Source: JAJFUE01 sp041687335
Lineage (GTDB): Bacteria; Sumerlaeota; Sumerlaeia; MVZB01
Length of the DNA stretch: 64,000 nt
Assembly: GCA_041687335.1 (NCBI GenBank)
Contig: JAWLCE010000010.1
Coordinates: 57,095 to 121,094, forward strand
Direction: 5' to 3'
The notes beneath the pieces were generated by a model that did not search any database, was not told the origin of the DNA, and worked only from the letters and a program-made list of their open reading frames with translations. The translations under genes were made by a program, and so were the position numbers. Shown in pieces: positions 1 to 8,283 of the stretch. The first letter of the stretch is position 1; each line of letters starts with the position of its first letter.

Positions 1-274
1 CCGCGCCGATAGCGCGCGCGTCCTCGGCAAGCTCATCGAGCAAGGGGAGGACCGCCTCCTTGTGCGGGATCGTGACGTTGAGTCCGGCAAAACCGAGCGC
101 GCGTGCGCCGGCCACGGCCTCGGGCACGCGCGCCGGCTCGACCGCCATGGCCGTGTAAACCCAGTTGAGCCCCAACGCCTCGATCGCCGCGTTCTGCATC
201 AGCGGCGAGAGCGAATGATGGATCGGCCAGCCGATCACGCCGACCATGCGGGTGGAGGAGTTGATCTTGCTCAT
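1..274 (-). CDS. aroE: Shikimate dehydrogenase, N-terminal part (cut by window edge)
   Basis: The reading frame runs from an ATG at 274 off the left edge, giving about 91 residues. The N-terminus reads MSKINSSTRMVGVIGWPIHH, followed by SLSPLMQNAA and then GLNVTIPHKEAVLPLLDEL. The first part is the shikimate-binding signature (G-x-P-I-x-H-S-x-S-P-x-x-x-N), and NVTIPHK carries the catalytic lysine of the AroE family. The enzyme reduces 3-dehydroshikimate to shikimate with NADPH in aromatic amino acid biosynthesis. The NADP-binding C-terminal half lies outside the window. It follows the DegT-type aminotransferase on the same strand with about 40 bases between them, so the two may be co-transcribed. 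Quinate/shikimate dehydrogenase (YdiB) is the main alternative. Confidence 0.9.
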   Translation of the reverse strand, partial: MSKINSSTRMVGVIGWPIHHSLSPLMQNAAIEALGLNWVYTAMAVEPARVPEAVAGARALGFAGLNVTIPHKEAVLPLLDELAEDARAIGA

Positions 275-317
275 GGGGATTCCTTTGAATACGGATTGAA
301 CTGGTGGCCCCTACAAT

Positions 318-1457
318 CTATGGCCTCAAGGCCGCGTCGACCGCATCGATGATCCACCCGATTTGTAGATCGTTCAGGTTGGGTCCCAGGGGCAGCGTGA
401 CCAGGCGAGGGGAAATGGCATCGCAGACGGGAAGCGGCGCCGCCGGCCAGCGTTCGCGCCAGAGTGAGAAGCTGGTCAGCGGCGGATAATGGACCGACGT
501 CTGGATGCCGCGCTCGAGCAGCGCGCGCCGGAATTCCGCCCGATCACGTCCCGGCGGCAGCAGGATGACGAACAGATGATGCACCGACTCGCCGCGCGGG
601 GCGGCGAACGGGATGCCGAGTCTGTCGATGGCGAGTGACTCAAGACCCGCGCGCAGTCGCGCCGAAGCCGCCGCCCGCCGCCGGTTGGCCTCGGGCAGTT
701 TCTTTAGCTGCTCGCGGCCGATGGCGGCACGGATTTCATCCATCCGCATGTTGTGGCCGGCAAGTACGACCTCATAGTCGGTGGCGTGGCCGCGATGGCG
801 ATCCCAGGTCGGGCGCGTCATGCCATGGCTGCGCAGCAGGCGCACGCGGGCGGCCAGCTCGGCGTCATCGGTCGTCATCATGCCGCCCTCGCCGGTGGCC
901 ATGTTTTTGTTGCTGAAAAAGGAGAAGGCGCCGGCCATGCCGAAGGTGCCCAGCGCACGCCCATCCAGACGCGCCAGCGGCGCATGGCAGACATCCTCGA
1001 CCACGGCAACGCCGCGCTCGCGCGCCAGTTCCATGATTTCGACCATCGCCGGGGCGTGGCCGCCGTAGGCCATCGTGACGATCAGGCGGGTGCGCGGGGT
1101 CAACTTGCGCGCCACGTCCTCGACCGAAAGCGTCAAGTTGGACTCGCTCGTGCAATCGGCGACGACGGGGGTCGCGCCCAGGTGCAGTCCGGCATTCATG
1201 GTGGCGACAAAAGTGAGGGCCGGGACGATTAATTCATCGCCCGGCCCCAGTCCGGCGGCGGCGTAGGCCAGTTGCAGCGCGGCGGTGCCGTTGGCCAGCG
1301 CGACGGCGTGACCGGCCCCGAGCGCCGCGGCGAACTCGCGCTCGAACGCCTCGACCTCGGGACCCATCGTCAGCCAGCCCGAGCGCACGATGCGCGCGGC
1401 GGCCAGGGCTTCTTCCTCGCCCAGCGTCACATCAGTCAGCGGCACGCGGATATCCAT
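318..1457 (-). CDS. DegT/DnrJ/EryC1/StrS family PLP-dependent aminotransferase
   Basis: A 379-residue protein of the usual length for this family. The motif FSFFSNKNMATGEGGMM contains the pyridoxal-phosphate lysine at about residue 184. ALANGTAALQLAYAA and VPALTFVATMNA are the expected cofactor-binding segments, and VVEDVCHAPLA matches the usual 'EDaAhA' strand. Members aminate keto-sugars used for LPS, capsule or glycan synthesis (ArnB, WecE, PglE, DesV types). The sequence does not show which sugar is used. It lies between tpiA and aroE on the same strand, away from the polysaccharide genes at 57.7-63.9 kb. ATG start at 1457; the stretch just upstream holds the inverted repeat at 1481-1543. 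Confidence 0.9.
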   Translation of the reverse strand: MDIRVPLTDVTLGEEEALAAARIVRSGWLTMGPEVEAFEREFAAALGAGHAVALANGTAALQLAYAAAGLGPGDELIVPALTFVATMNAGLHLGATPVVADCTSESNLTLSVEDVARKLTPRTRLIVTMAYGGHAPAMVEIMELARERGVAVVEDVCHAPLARLDGRALGTFGMAGAFSFFSNKNMATGEGGMMTTDDAELAARVRLLRSHGMTRPTWDRHRGHATDYEVVLAGHNMRMDEIRAAIGREQLKKLPEANRRRAAASARLRAGLESLAIDRLGIPFAAPRGESVHHLFVILLPPGRDRAEFRRALLERGIQTSVHYPPLTSFSLWRERWPAAPLPVCDAISPRLVTLPLGPNLNDLQIGWIIDAVDAALRP

Positions 1458-1480
1458 GGCATGGCTTCCCAGAAAATAAG

Positions 1481-1543
1481 AGCCACGAATTTATACGAAC
1501 TTTCACGAATAAACATCGTGTCGATTCGTGTTCATTCGTGGCT
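1481..1543. repeat. Gene-less inverted repeat with short-period arms
   Basis: AGCCACGAAT at 1481-1490 is perfectly inverted as ATTCGTGGCT at 1534-1543. The match continues inward imperfectly, with about 20 of 27 bases per arm. Each arm is itself a run of a roughly 10-base motif of the form (T/C)ACGAA(T/C), and the stretch is far more AT-rich than its surroundings. It fills most of the gap between tpiA and the aminotransferase. Its design resembles the arms around the small genes inside the nuo operon (30850-31340 and 28061-28578), but there is no gene between these arms. Confidence 0.7.
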
Positions 1544-1552
1544 TGAATGATG

Positions 1553-2308
1553 TCAACTGGCCGCGTTGCAGATGGCAGCGAAGTCGGTGGCTTTGAGGGC
1601 GGCCCCGCCGACCAGCGCGCCGTCGATGTCCGGCTGCGCCAGCAACTCGGCGGCGTTGTCGGGCTTGACGCTGCCGCCGTACTGGATGCGGACGACGTCG
1701 GCCACGTCCTTGCCGTAGAGCTCGCCCAGCAGCGCGCGGATCTGGGCATGGACTTCCTGCGCCTGCGCGGTCGTGGCGACCTTGCCGGTGCCGATGGCCC
1801 AGACCGGCTCATAGGCAATGACCAGCGTGGCAGCCTGACCGGCCGGGATGCCTTCCAGCCCGCCGCGCACCTGGCGCTCGACGACCGCGGCCGTCTGGTT
1901 GCCCTCACGCTCGGCGAGGGTCTCGCCAACGCAGACGATCGGGGTCATGCCGGCGGCCAGAACGGCCTTGGCGCGCTTGTTGACCGTCTCGTCGGTCTCA
2001 CCGAAATACTGCCGGCGCTCGCTATGGCCGACGATCACATGGCTGACACCCAGGTCCTTGAGCATTGCGGTGGAAACCTCGCCGGTAAAGGCTCCCTGGG
2101 CTTCCCAGTAGACGTTCTGGGCGGCCAGCGCGATCTGCGAGCCGGCCAGCGCCCGGGCGGCGCGGTCGAGGCCGGGGAAGGTCGGCGCGACGGCGATCTC
2201 ACACTTGGCGTCGGCCACCAGCGGCTTGAGTTCGTTGATCAGCTGCTCCGCCTCGGCGGGGGTCTTGTGCAATTTCCAGTTACCGGCCACGAACGGCTTG
2301 CGCATCAT
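1553..2308 (-). CDS. tpiA: Triosephosphate isomerase
   Basis: A 251-residue protein, normal for the family. It interconverts dihydroxyacetone phosphate and glyceraldehyde 3-phosphate in glycolysis. Visible signatures: VAGNWKLHK with the active-site Asn and Lys, VIVGHSERRQYFGE with the catalytic His, AYEPVWAIGTGK with the catalytic Glu, the loop-7 segment IQYGGSVKPDN, and the closing GGAALK phosphate-binding segment. It starts with ATG at 2308 (MMRKPFVAGN) and follows gap on the same strand. A terminator hairpin lies between the two, so tpiA probably has its own promoter or depends on read-through. Confidence 0.98.
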   Translation of the reverse strand: MMRKPFVAGNWKLHKTPAEAEQLINELKPLVADAKCEIAVAPTFPGLDRAARALAGSQIALAAQNVYWEAQGAFTGEVSTAMLKDLGVSHVIVGHSERRQYFGETDETVNKRAKAVLAAGMTPIVCVGETLAEREGNQTAAVVERQVRGGLEGIPAGQAATLVIAYEPVWAIGTGKVATTAQAQEVHAQIRALLGELYGKDVADVVRIQYGGSVKPDNAAELLAQPDIDGALVGGAALKATDFAAICNAAS

Positions 2309-2339
2309 CTGCTCCTGTCATTTTCGTTGGAATGGGAAA

Positions 2340-2388
2340 CTAAACAAACAAAAAGGAGCGCGGGGCGGCGTTGGCCGGTCCCGCGCTC
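2340..2388 (-). terminator. Rho-independent terminator after gap
   Basis: Read on the minus strand, GAGCGCGGG (2388-2380) pairs with CCCGCGCTC (2364-2356) around a GC-rich loop. A T-rich tail at 2354-2340 follows directly. It sits 22 bases past the gap stop codon and before the tpiA start, as expected for a terminator or partial attenuator between the two glycolytic genes. Confidence 0.8.
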
Positions 2389-2410
2389 GGATTCAGTGTC
2401 ACCGCGAGGC

Positions 2411-3424
2411 TCAGGCCTTGGCCTTGTTCGCCATCTTCACGCACATCTCAACGCAGCGGACCGAGTAGCCCCACTCGTTGTCGTACCACGAGCACAGCTT
2501 GACGAAGGTGCCGTCGATGACCTTGGTCAGGGCGGAGTCGACGATCGAGCTGTGGGGGTTGTGGTTGAAGTCGACCGAGACCAGCGGCTCGTCGGAGACG
2601 GCCAGGATGCCCTTGAGCGAGCCCTCGTCGGCCGCCTTGCGCAGCGCGGCGTTGACCGCCTTGGCATCGGTCGCGGTCTTAACCTCGCAGGTCAGGTCGA
2701 CCAGCGAGACGTTGGGGGTCGGGACGCGGATCGCGAAGCCATCCAGCTTGCCGTTCAGCTCGGGGATGACCTTGCCGATCGCCGAGGCGGCGCCGGTCTT
2801 GGAGGGGATCATGCTGACGGCGGCGGCGCGGGCGCGGCGGGGATCGTCATGCACCTGGTCCAGCGTGCGCTGGTCGTTGGTGTAGGAGTGAATCGTGTTC
2901 ATCAGGCCACGGACGACGCCAAAGTTCTCGTGGAGCACCTTGACCACCGGGGCGAGGCAGTTGGTCGTGCACGAGGCATTGGAGACGACCTCATGCTTGG
3001 CCGGGTCATAGCTCTCGCAGTTGACGCCGCGGACGAACATCGCGTCGGCATCGCCAGAGGGAGCCGAGATCAGAACCTTCTTGGCGCCGGCCTTGATGTG
3101 CTTGGCCGCGGCTTCGCGCTTGGTGAAGAAGCCGGTGGACTCGAGAACGATCTCGGCGCCGACCTTGGCCCAGGGCAGGTTGGCCGGGTCGCGTTCGACG
3201 AAGACCGGGATCTTCTTGCCGCCGACGATGATGCCCTCTTCGTCCGCGCTGACTTCCTGGGCAAGGATGCCATGGGTGGAGTCATACTTGAGCAGGTGGG
3301 CCAGACTCTTGTTGTCGGCCAGGTCGTTGATTCCGACGATCTCGACCCCGGGATTCTCGAGGGCGGCGCGGAAAAACAGGCGGCCAATCCGGCCAAACCC
3401 GTTGATACCAATCTTGACGGTCAT
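2411..3424 (-). CDS. gap: Glyceraldehyde-3-phosphate dehydrogenase, type I
   Basis: A 337-residue protein that oxidises glyceraldehyde 3-phosphate to 1,3-bisphosphoglycerate with NAD. The N-terminus MTVKIGINGFGRIGR is the Rossmann nucleotide-binding motif. The active-site block SNASCTTNCLAP holds the catalytic Cys, and WYDNEWGYS is the conserved C-terminal signature. The start at 3424 is chosen because GGAGG lies 6-10 bases upstream and the protein begins at the conserved motif; the frame stays open further upstream without homology. It heads the gap-tpiA pair and is divergent from rpsU. Confidence 0.98.
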   Translation of the reverse strand: MTVKIGINGFGRIGRLFFRAALENPGVEIVGINDLADNKSLAHLLKYDSTHGILAQEVSADEEGIIVGGKKIPVFVERDPANLPWAKVGAEIVLESTGFFTKREAAAKHIKAGAKKVLISAPSGDADAMFVRGVNCESYDPAKHEVVSNASCTTNCLAPVVKVLHENFGVVRGLMNTIHSYTNDQRTLDQVHDDPRRARAAAVSMIPSKTGAASAIGKVIPELNGKLDGFAIRVPTPNVSLVDLTCEVKTATDAKAVNAALRKAADEGSLKGILAVSDEPLVSVDFNHNPHSSIVDSALTKVIDGTFVKLCSWYDNEWGYSVRCVEMCVKMANKAKA

Positions 3425-3837
3425 TTCTTCCTCCTGATTTTCGTGGCATGGGACGTTGGTTTTGGGGCGGCGCCCGGGGTGGCGCGCCGGCCGACGAGAC
3501 TTTTCGATGAAGGCGGAGCACTGGGGAGCCCGGATCAGGCGGCGCCGGCATTGCTTTAGAGGCCGCGTGGCAGGTCCCACATGCCCCACCTATACCTAAA
3601 CCCTCACCTTAGCGCCGCGCATGGGAAAGTCAAATGGAAAAAAGCACATAAAAAATGGGGCGGTTCAGGGAAGGGGATGCGCCTTTGGGCCATGGAGCAA
3701 TTTTTTTGTAAAAGATCTTGACGGTGACGCAAGGGGTTTTTCATACTGGGAGGTCGGATGCCTGCGTCCCGGTGTTGCCGCATGGGCGGGAGCCAGGCAT
3801 CCGGCCATGAATTTTTGGCGGAAGGGGGTGAATTAGC
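3425..3837. other. Divergent intergenic region between gap and rpsU
   Basis: This 413-base stretch separates gap (leftward) from rpsU (rightward). I see a plausible plus-strand promoter at 3718-3747 and A/T runs around 3640-3715. Short open frames here show no recognisable protein. I could not find a convincing leftward promoter for gap, although one must lie here or further right. Confidence 0.6.
3718..3747 (+). promoter_or_regulatory. Putative sigma-70-type promoter for rpsU
   Basis: TTGACG at 3718-3723 and CATACT at 3742-3747 are separated by 18 bases, close to the consensus TTGACA-N17-TATAAT. Transcription would start about 85 bases ahead of the rpsU start codon. Confidence 0.5.
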
Positions 3838-4050
3838 TTGCCGCAGATTTTCGTCGAGGACAATGAGCCCATCGACAAGGCGCTGCGCCGTTTTAAGAAG
3901 GAATGCCAGAAAACGGGCGTGCTGGCTGAACTTCGCAAGCGCGAGTTCTACGAGAAGCCCAGCATCAAGCGCCGGCGCAAGCTCGAAGCCGCCAAGCGCA
4001 AACAGCGTCGCAAGATGCTGAAGCAAATGCGCAAAATGGAACGCTACTAG
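3838..4050 (+). CDS. rpsU: Small ribosomal subunit protein S21 (bS21)
   Basis: A 70-residue, very basic protein. The N-terminus (PQIFVEDNEPIDKALRRFKK) and the closing tract rich in KRKQRRK are typical of bS21, which binds the 3' region of 16S rRNA in the 30S subunit. The start is TTG at 3838, supported by GGAAGGGGGT about 10 bases upstream and by the position of the conserved N-terminus; no in-frame ATG fits. It is a single-gene unit with its own promoter and a terminator at 4102-4143. Confidence 0.97.
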   Translation: MPQIFVEDNEPIDKALRRFKKECQKTGVLAELRKREFYEKPSIKRRRKLEAAKRKQRRKMLKQMRKMERY

Positions 4051-4101
4051 CCCCCGAAACCGCCGGCCGCACCGAAAGCGGCCGGAGTTTCCCCTGAAAA
4101 A

Positions 4102-4143
4102 CCCCGTCCGGGCCCCTCAAGCCCGGTTCGGGGATTTTTTTTT
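4102..4143 (+). terminator. Rho-independent terminator after rpsU
   Basis: CCCCG-T-CCGGGC pairs with GCCCGG-TT-CGGGG around a CCCTCAA loop, followed by a run of nine T at 4135-4143. Confidence 0.92.
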
Positions 4144-4252
4144 GCCTTCACAACGATGCTGAGTTTTTCATCGTGCCGGTGCATGATCGGAATGCATCGC
4201 CGCATCCGGTTCTGGCACCGGAAAGCAAATTCATCACTCGCGGAGGCACTTC

Positions 4253-5083
4253 ATGAGCAGGCAGCGGATCAGCAGGATGGCAGTTCTAGGGATTGGATGG
4301 CTGGCGACCGCGCTGGCGGCGCTCGCAGCCCCGACCCCGGCCGAGCCCGCGTCCTCGGCGACCCCGGTCGCCACCCACGCGCGCGAAGTCTGGACAGAGC
4401 TGGTGGGCACCCGGTTTGCAAGCGACCCGGCATTTGTTTATGTTGAAAATGACCCGGCGCTCCCCAACGTGCTGATCTATGGGGATTCGATCTCGATCGG
4501 CTACACGCCACGCGTGCGGAAGCAATTGGCGGGCAAGGCCAATGTCTATCGAATTTATACTAATGGCAGCGATTCGGGGGCGGTCATCCCGCGGCTGCAG
4601 TTGATGCACGACAAGATGCGCGACCCAAAGCTGACCGGGCACTGGACCTTTGAGTGGGACGTGATTCTTTTCAACGTCGGGCTGCACGACCTGAAATACA
4701 TGAACGGCAGAAAGCTGGACAAGGTTCAGGGGCAACAGGTGCGCTCGGTGGCGGATTACGCCGAGAATATCCGCAAGATCGTCGCATATTTGAAGGATTT
4801 GGCTCCAGGTGCGAAGCTGATCTTCATCACGACAACGCCGGTGCCCGAAGGCGAATCGGGTCGCGTCGCCTCCGATGAACTGCGCTATAACGCTGCCGCG
4901 CTCCAGGCCCTGAAGGATTTCCCCGAGGTGGGCGTGTTGGACCTCCACGCCTTCACCCTGCCGCGCCAGCCCGAGTGGTGGACCAAGCCGGGCAATGTCC
5001 ACTTTAACGACGAGGGACAGAAGGCTCAGGGGGATGCCGTGGCGCAGGCGATCGCGCGGGCTCTGGAGGCGAAGAAGCCGTAA
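4253..5083 (+). CDS. Secreted SGNH/GDSL-type hydrolase
   Basis: A 276-residue protein with a typical signal peptide: basic MSRQRISR, a hydrophobic stretch, then an Ala-rich cleavage region near residue 26. SGNH blocks are visible: IYGDSISIGY (block I, nucleophile Ser), GSDSGAVIPRL (Gly region), ILFNVGLHDLK (block III, here with His-Asp rather than the usual Asn-Asp), and NVHFNDEGQ (block V, with catalytic His). The family hydrolyses esters, often acetyl groups on carbohydrates, and the export signal points to the periplasm or outside. The substrate is not evident. GGAGG lies about 10 bases before the ATG. It is convergent with the pilin-like genes to the right. Confidence 0.85.
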   Translation: MSRQRISRMAVLGIGWLATALAALAAPTPAEPASSATPVATHAREVWTELVGTRFASDPAFVYVENDPALPNVLIYGDSISIGYTPRVRKQLAGKANVYRIYTNGSDSGAVIPRLQLMHDKMRDPKLTGHWTFEWDVILFNVGLHDLKYMNGRKLDKVQGQQVRSVADYAENIRKIVAYLKDLAPGAKLIFITTTPVPEGESGRVASDELRYNAAALQALKDFPEVGVLDLHAFTLPRQPEWWTKPGNVHFNDEGQKAQGDAVAQAIARALEAKKP

Positions 5084-5099
5084 TTCCCCGGGCGGGGCG

Positions 5100-6830
5100 C
5101 TATGACCCCAGCGCGAGCTGCTCCCAGCCGGTCTTGCGCAGCTCGATCACGCGCGGCGCCCCCGGCGGACCATTCAGCCCGCCCAATGCGGGATCCCACG
5201 ACCAGTTACGCGTGGGGGCGGTGTAAAGCGGCGATCCATAGCGCCACCGCCCCCGCGCCTGTTGGCTTTCCCACATGTTGATGATCGAGCCGCGGAAGTT
5301 AAAGTCCACCCCCTGCCATTGCTCCAGCAGGCGAAAGTAGTTTTCGACCCCACCGCTATAGGACCCATCCGCCGTCGGCACGGTCCCCTGCATGCAGACG
5401 GCATGCACGGTGGTGGTGCCGGCAATGCGCTGGGCATATTGGCTCGAACGGGCATCCTGCCATGCATTGGAGAGGATCGTCATGGCATCGGCTGCAATCA
5501 GCGCCAGCGTGGGCTGGATGGTATTATAGTCCCCCTGCACATAAACAGGGTTGGGGCAGGCCACGGTAAAGCCGCCGCCGATGGAGTCGGGCAACTGGGC
5601 GCCGTTGACCAGCCGGACCGCCGGCAGCCGCTGATTCTGCTGGCGCTCGTTCGCCACGTAGACAATCCCATTGCCCGGCGAGAGCCCACTCTCGCGCAGC
5701 CGGTCCAGGTCGATGTCGATCGACCGGATGGTGGTATTCTCGCGCGCATCAAAGAATTCCGAGAAGCGCACAATCGAGAGCGTCTGGCCGGGACGGTCGG
5801 GGTCGGGGTAGGTGAGCGGAACGAGGCGACCGGCGGCATCGTATCCGACCGCCTGTCCATTGGGGCGCACCTCGATGCGCAAGCCGGCCTTGTTTTCAAA
5901 TTTTTCCTGCTGCAGGGCGGGGCTGTCGTTCGCGGGATCGGAGCGCTCGATGATGGCGTGAGGATCGATCGTCGGCGGGATCGGCAGGGCCAGGGGCGTG
6001 ACGCCATGGGACTGGTCGCGCAACCCGCCGGCCCAGCGTTCCTGGGCCGCACCGGCCCAATCTTCATCTTCATTGGTCAACCAGCCATTGGCATCCGATC
6101 GGCGCATGCTGATCAGGCTTTCGCCGGTGCTGAAGCGGATGTCGCCCCCGCTGCCCGACTGGCCGGATTGGACGTGGCGACCTTGCCGGATGCGTCCTCC
6201 CACCGTCACCGGAGCCATGAAATCCAAGCCATTGTCTGATTGCACATACATGTCGCCGTTGGCGTGGACGCGCCCCTGAATCCTCATGAACGGGCCCGGA
6301 GCGATTTCCATCACGGGATCATAAAATATGGCGAACAGATAAAGCGGGATATAGGTGATCTCGACATGCTGGCTGATGGAAGCGCCAGGATGGTCGATGC
6401 GGTCGGCGGCGCCCCCCACCTTAAGGGCCGTCACGTCCATCCGATAGTGCAGGCGGTGCAGCATGAGCCCCGACCATTGTCCCGACTCCACCGATTCCAG
6501 CCCGTCGGACAGCAACACCGTCTCGAAACGTGGGAACTGATAGCCCTCCAGCTGGGGAGGGGCCAGCGCGGCCATCTGCGCGGCCACGTCGTCGGCGCCA
6601 TGGGTCAGCAGGAACTGCAACTGGGCATAGGCGGTTTGAAGGGCCGTTTCGGCCGCCAGAAACTCGTGCTTGTAGGTTTCATAACGCAGGCGGGTGTGCG
6701 TCTGCTGCTGAGCCATCCGCACGGCCGCCCCCGCCATGCCCAGCAGGATCACCCCCAGGATCAGCACCATGACCAAAGCCAGGCCGCGCCGGTGTTGCCA
6801 TTTCGAGCTGATCGGGAAGGGGAGGCGCAT
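5100..6830 (-). CDS. PilX/GspK-like secretion or pilus assembly protein
   Basis: About 576 residues. After a short basic leader (SSKWQHRRG) comes one long hydrophobic helix (LALVMVLILGVILLGMAG). A pilin-like helix follows (EFLAAETALQTAYAQLQ), then a large extracytoplasmic domain containing GRVHANGDMYVQSDNG and VYVQGDYNT, the kind of beta-rich segments found in large pilus-associated proteins. I chose the ATG at 6830, with GAAAGGA about 10 bases upstream; a TTG at 6857 overlapping the previous stop is also possible. It is the third and last gene of a minus-strand set of three pilin-like genes, suggesting joint assembly into a type II/IV-like pseudopilus. The specific role is not known. Confidence 0.7.
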   Translation of the reverse strand: MRLPFPISSKWQHRRGLALVMVLILGVILLGMAGAAVRMAQQQTHTRLRYETYKHEFLAAETALQTAYAQLQFLLTHGADDVAAQMAALAPPQLEGYQFPRFETVLLSDGLESVESGQWSGLMLHRLHYRMDVTALKVGGAADRIDHPGASISQHVEITYIPLYLFAIFYDPVMEIAPGPFMRIQGRVHANGDMYVQSDNGLDFMAPVTVGGRIRQGRHVQSGQSGSGGDIRFSTGESLISMRRSDANGWLTNEDEDWAGAAQERWAGGLRDQSHGVTPLALPIPPTIDPHAIIERSDPANDSPALQQEKFENKAGLRIEVRPNGQAVGYDAAGRLVPLTYPDPDRPGQTLSIVRFSEFFDARENTTIRSIDIDLDRLRESGLSPGNGIVYVANERQQNQRLPAVRLVNGAQLPDSIGGGFTVACPNPVYVQGDYNTIQPTLALIAADAMTILSNAWQDARSSQYAQRIAGTTTVHAVCMQGTVPTADGSYSGGVENYFRLLEQWQGVDFNFRGSIINMWESQQARGRWRYGSPLYTAPTRNWSWDPALGGLNGPPGAPRVIELRKTGWEQLALGS

Positions 6831-6853
6831 GCGCGGGCATTCCTTTCGGGAGG

Positions 6854-7435
6854 TCAATTACGCGGGGCGATGTTCAGGCGCAGGTCCATGCCCTGGCGTC
6901 CGGGTCCGGTGTGGGCGTTGTCGACCGCGGCCTGCTCGGGATCGAGCCGGTCGCCCAGGCGCAGCCGCACGAGCAGCGTCTGGCCCTGATAGCTGAACGG
7001 GCCCGCCGGCTCCAGCGAGCTGACCCCGCGCGCCAGGACCTGCTCGTCGCCGGCCTGCGTGGTATCGGGGTCGTAGACCAGCCGGCTGGTCCAGGGGTCC
7101 CCGGGGTCGCCGTCCTGCTCCAAAGTGAGCGTGCGCAAGCCCAGCGGCTCGTCCCCCCAGGCCAGCTCGACGCGCGGCCCCCAGGCCGCGGTCTCCTGGG
7201 CATCATTCAGGATGCGCAGCGGGAGGGTCGCCGGCCGCACGACGCGGTGGAGCCCCTCCACGGCGATCTGCGCCTGCTGCGCCAGGGACTGCTGGCTGCG
7301 GATGGCGCGTCCGCTGCGACCGCCATAAATGGTCAGGCTCATGGCGCCCAGGCCGATCATGGCGCCGATGGCGCTGGCCACCATGACTTCGGTGAGCGTA
7401 AACCCGCGGCGGCGAGGGGAGTGGGCTCGATGCAT
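6854..7435 (-). CDS. Prepilin-type N-terminal methylation domain protein (PilW/GspJ-like)
   Basis: A 193-residue protein beginning MHRAHSPRRRGFTLTEVMVA. RRRG|FTLTEV is a class III prepilin signal peptide: cleavage after Gly, Phe at +1, Glu at +5, then a hydrophobic helix. The remainder (Rxx-rich helix SQQSLAQQAQIAVEGLHR, then a beta-rich domain) fits a minor pseudopilin of the PilW/GspJ size class. It sits between another pseudopilin and the PilX/GspK-like gene and probably shares their transcript. The ATG at 7435 places the leader at the right length. Confidence 0.85.
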   Translation of the reverse strand: MHRAHSPRRRGFTLTEVMVASAIGAMIGLGAMSLTIYGGRSGRAIRSQQSLAQQAQIAVEGLHRVVRPATLPLRILNDAQETAAWGPRVELAWGDEPLGLRTLTLEQDGDPGDPWTSRLVYDPDTTQAGDEQVLARGVSSLEPAGPFSYQGQTLLVRLRLGDRLDPEQAAVDNAHTGPGRQGMDLRLNIAPRN

Positions 7436-7445
7436 GGATGGTCTC

Positions 7446-8081
7446 CTAAAAACCCAGTGCGCCCTGGCGGTCGTTGACCACCAGCGCACGCAGCTTCTGC
7501 TCATAGGGGCGGCCGCGATCCTGCCAACGCAGGGTCAAGGTCACGGTTTTGCCATGATCAATCATGTAGCGGGTGCCCTTGCGCGGCGCGAAGGCCAGCG
7601 GCGTTTCCAAATGCAGGGTGTTGGGGGTGTTGGAGGCGATCCGGCCCATCTGGCCGGCGCCCTCGCCCTCCACCAGAAACACGGTGGCGCCCTGCCAGAT
7701 GTTGTGCTCCCAGCCGGCACGAGCATCGGTCAACTGCTGGCGGCTGGAATTCTCGAGCTCGCCATAGCCGCTGAAGTCATAGCTCAAGGAAGCACGAATC
7801 CCCTGCGCCTCGTCAATCCAGAGGGGCGGGTCATCCTCGGGGGCATGGTCCGGAAAGGCTTCGGGACCCAAGTCGGCAAAGTTCACGCGCAACAGACGCT
7901 CGTATTCGCTGTGGGCGAGCTGGAGGGCCGTGAGCGTCTGGCTGTTGAGTCGGGTGACGCGCGCGGCCTGCTGCAGGCTGGCCACGGTCGCAAAGGCCAA
8001 CACCGCCAGCAGTGTCACCGCGATCATCATCTCGACCAGGGTGAAGCCGCGGCGGTGCAGCAGAGAGCGTGATGGGACCAT
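7446..8081 (-). CDS. Prepilin-type N-terminal methylation domain protein (PilV/GspI-like)
   Basis: A 211-residue protein with leader MVPSRSLLHRRG|FTLVEMMIAVTLL, a clear class III prepilin signal with Glu at +5. The helix continues through VASLQQAARVTRLNSQTLTALQLAHSEYERLL. It is the first gene of the three-gene pilin-like unit and would be processed by a prepilin peptidase that is not in this window. Minor pseudopilins of this kind prime the assembly of type IV pili or type II secretion pseudopili. The upstream region holds two perfect short palindromes (8178-8193 and 8264-8283). Confidence 0.85.
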   Translation of the reverse strand: MVPSRSLLHRRGFTLVEMMIAVTLLAVLAFATVASLQQAARVTRLNSQTLTALQLAHSEYERLLRVNFADLGPEAFPDHAPEDDPPLWIDEAQGIRASLSYDFSGYGELENSSRQQLTDARAGWEHNIWQGATVFLVEGEGAGQMGRIASNTPNTLHLETPLAFAPRKGTRYMIDHGKTVTLTLRWQDRGRPYEQKLRALVVNDRQGALGF

Positions 8082-8177
8082 GGTCCGGCTCCAGTCGGAT
8101 CGGGGGCGCGGGGGCGGGCCGCCCGGCAGCGGGGCGCGCCCCTTCCCACTGTATCGAAGGTCAGACGCGGCTTCTTT

Positions 8178-8193
8178 AAGATAAAGTTATCTT
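8178..8193. promoter_or_regulatory. Perfect AT-rich palindrome upstream of pilin-like genes
   Basis: AAGATAA-AG-TTATCTT, two 7-base arms around a 2-base centre, lies about 97 bases before the start of the first pilin-like gene in otherwise GC-rich DNA. It could be an operator or part of a promoter. There is no direct proof. Confidence 0.35.
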
Positions 8194-8263
8194 TTGACCA
8201 CCTTGGGCAAGGCGGGCGCCGACGGCGGCCGCGCCGGCGCCAGAGAATCACCATCTATAACTT

Positions 8264-8283
8264 CGTTAAATGCTAATTTAACG
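8264..8283. promoter_or_regulatory. Perfect palindrome, candidate operator
   Basis: CGTTAAAT and ATTTAACG form an 8-base perfect inverted repeat around GCTA. On the minus strand it overlaps the place where a -35 box would sit for a TATAGA -10 element at 8259-8254. That would suit a repressor or activator site for the leftward pilin-like genes. The function is inferred from position only. Confidence 0.35.

Noticed and set aside
1547..3559. Long plus-strand open frame (670 codons) opposite tpiA and gap
   Set aside because: It is antisense to two certain glycolytic genes, has the repetitive composition typical of an antisense shadow in high-GC DNA, and shows no recognisable protein.
3621..3836. 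71-codon open frame upstream of rpsU
   Set aside because: No protein-like features; it lies in the promoter and leader region of rpsU.
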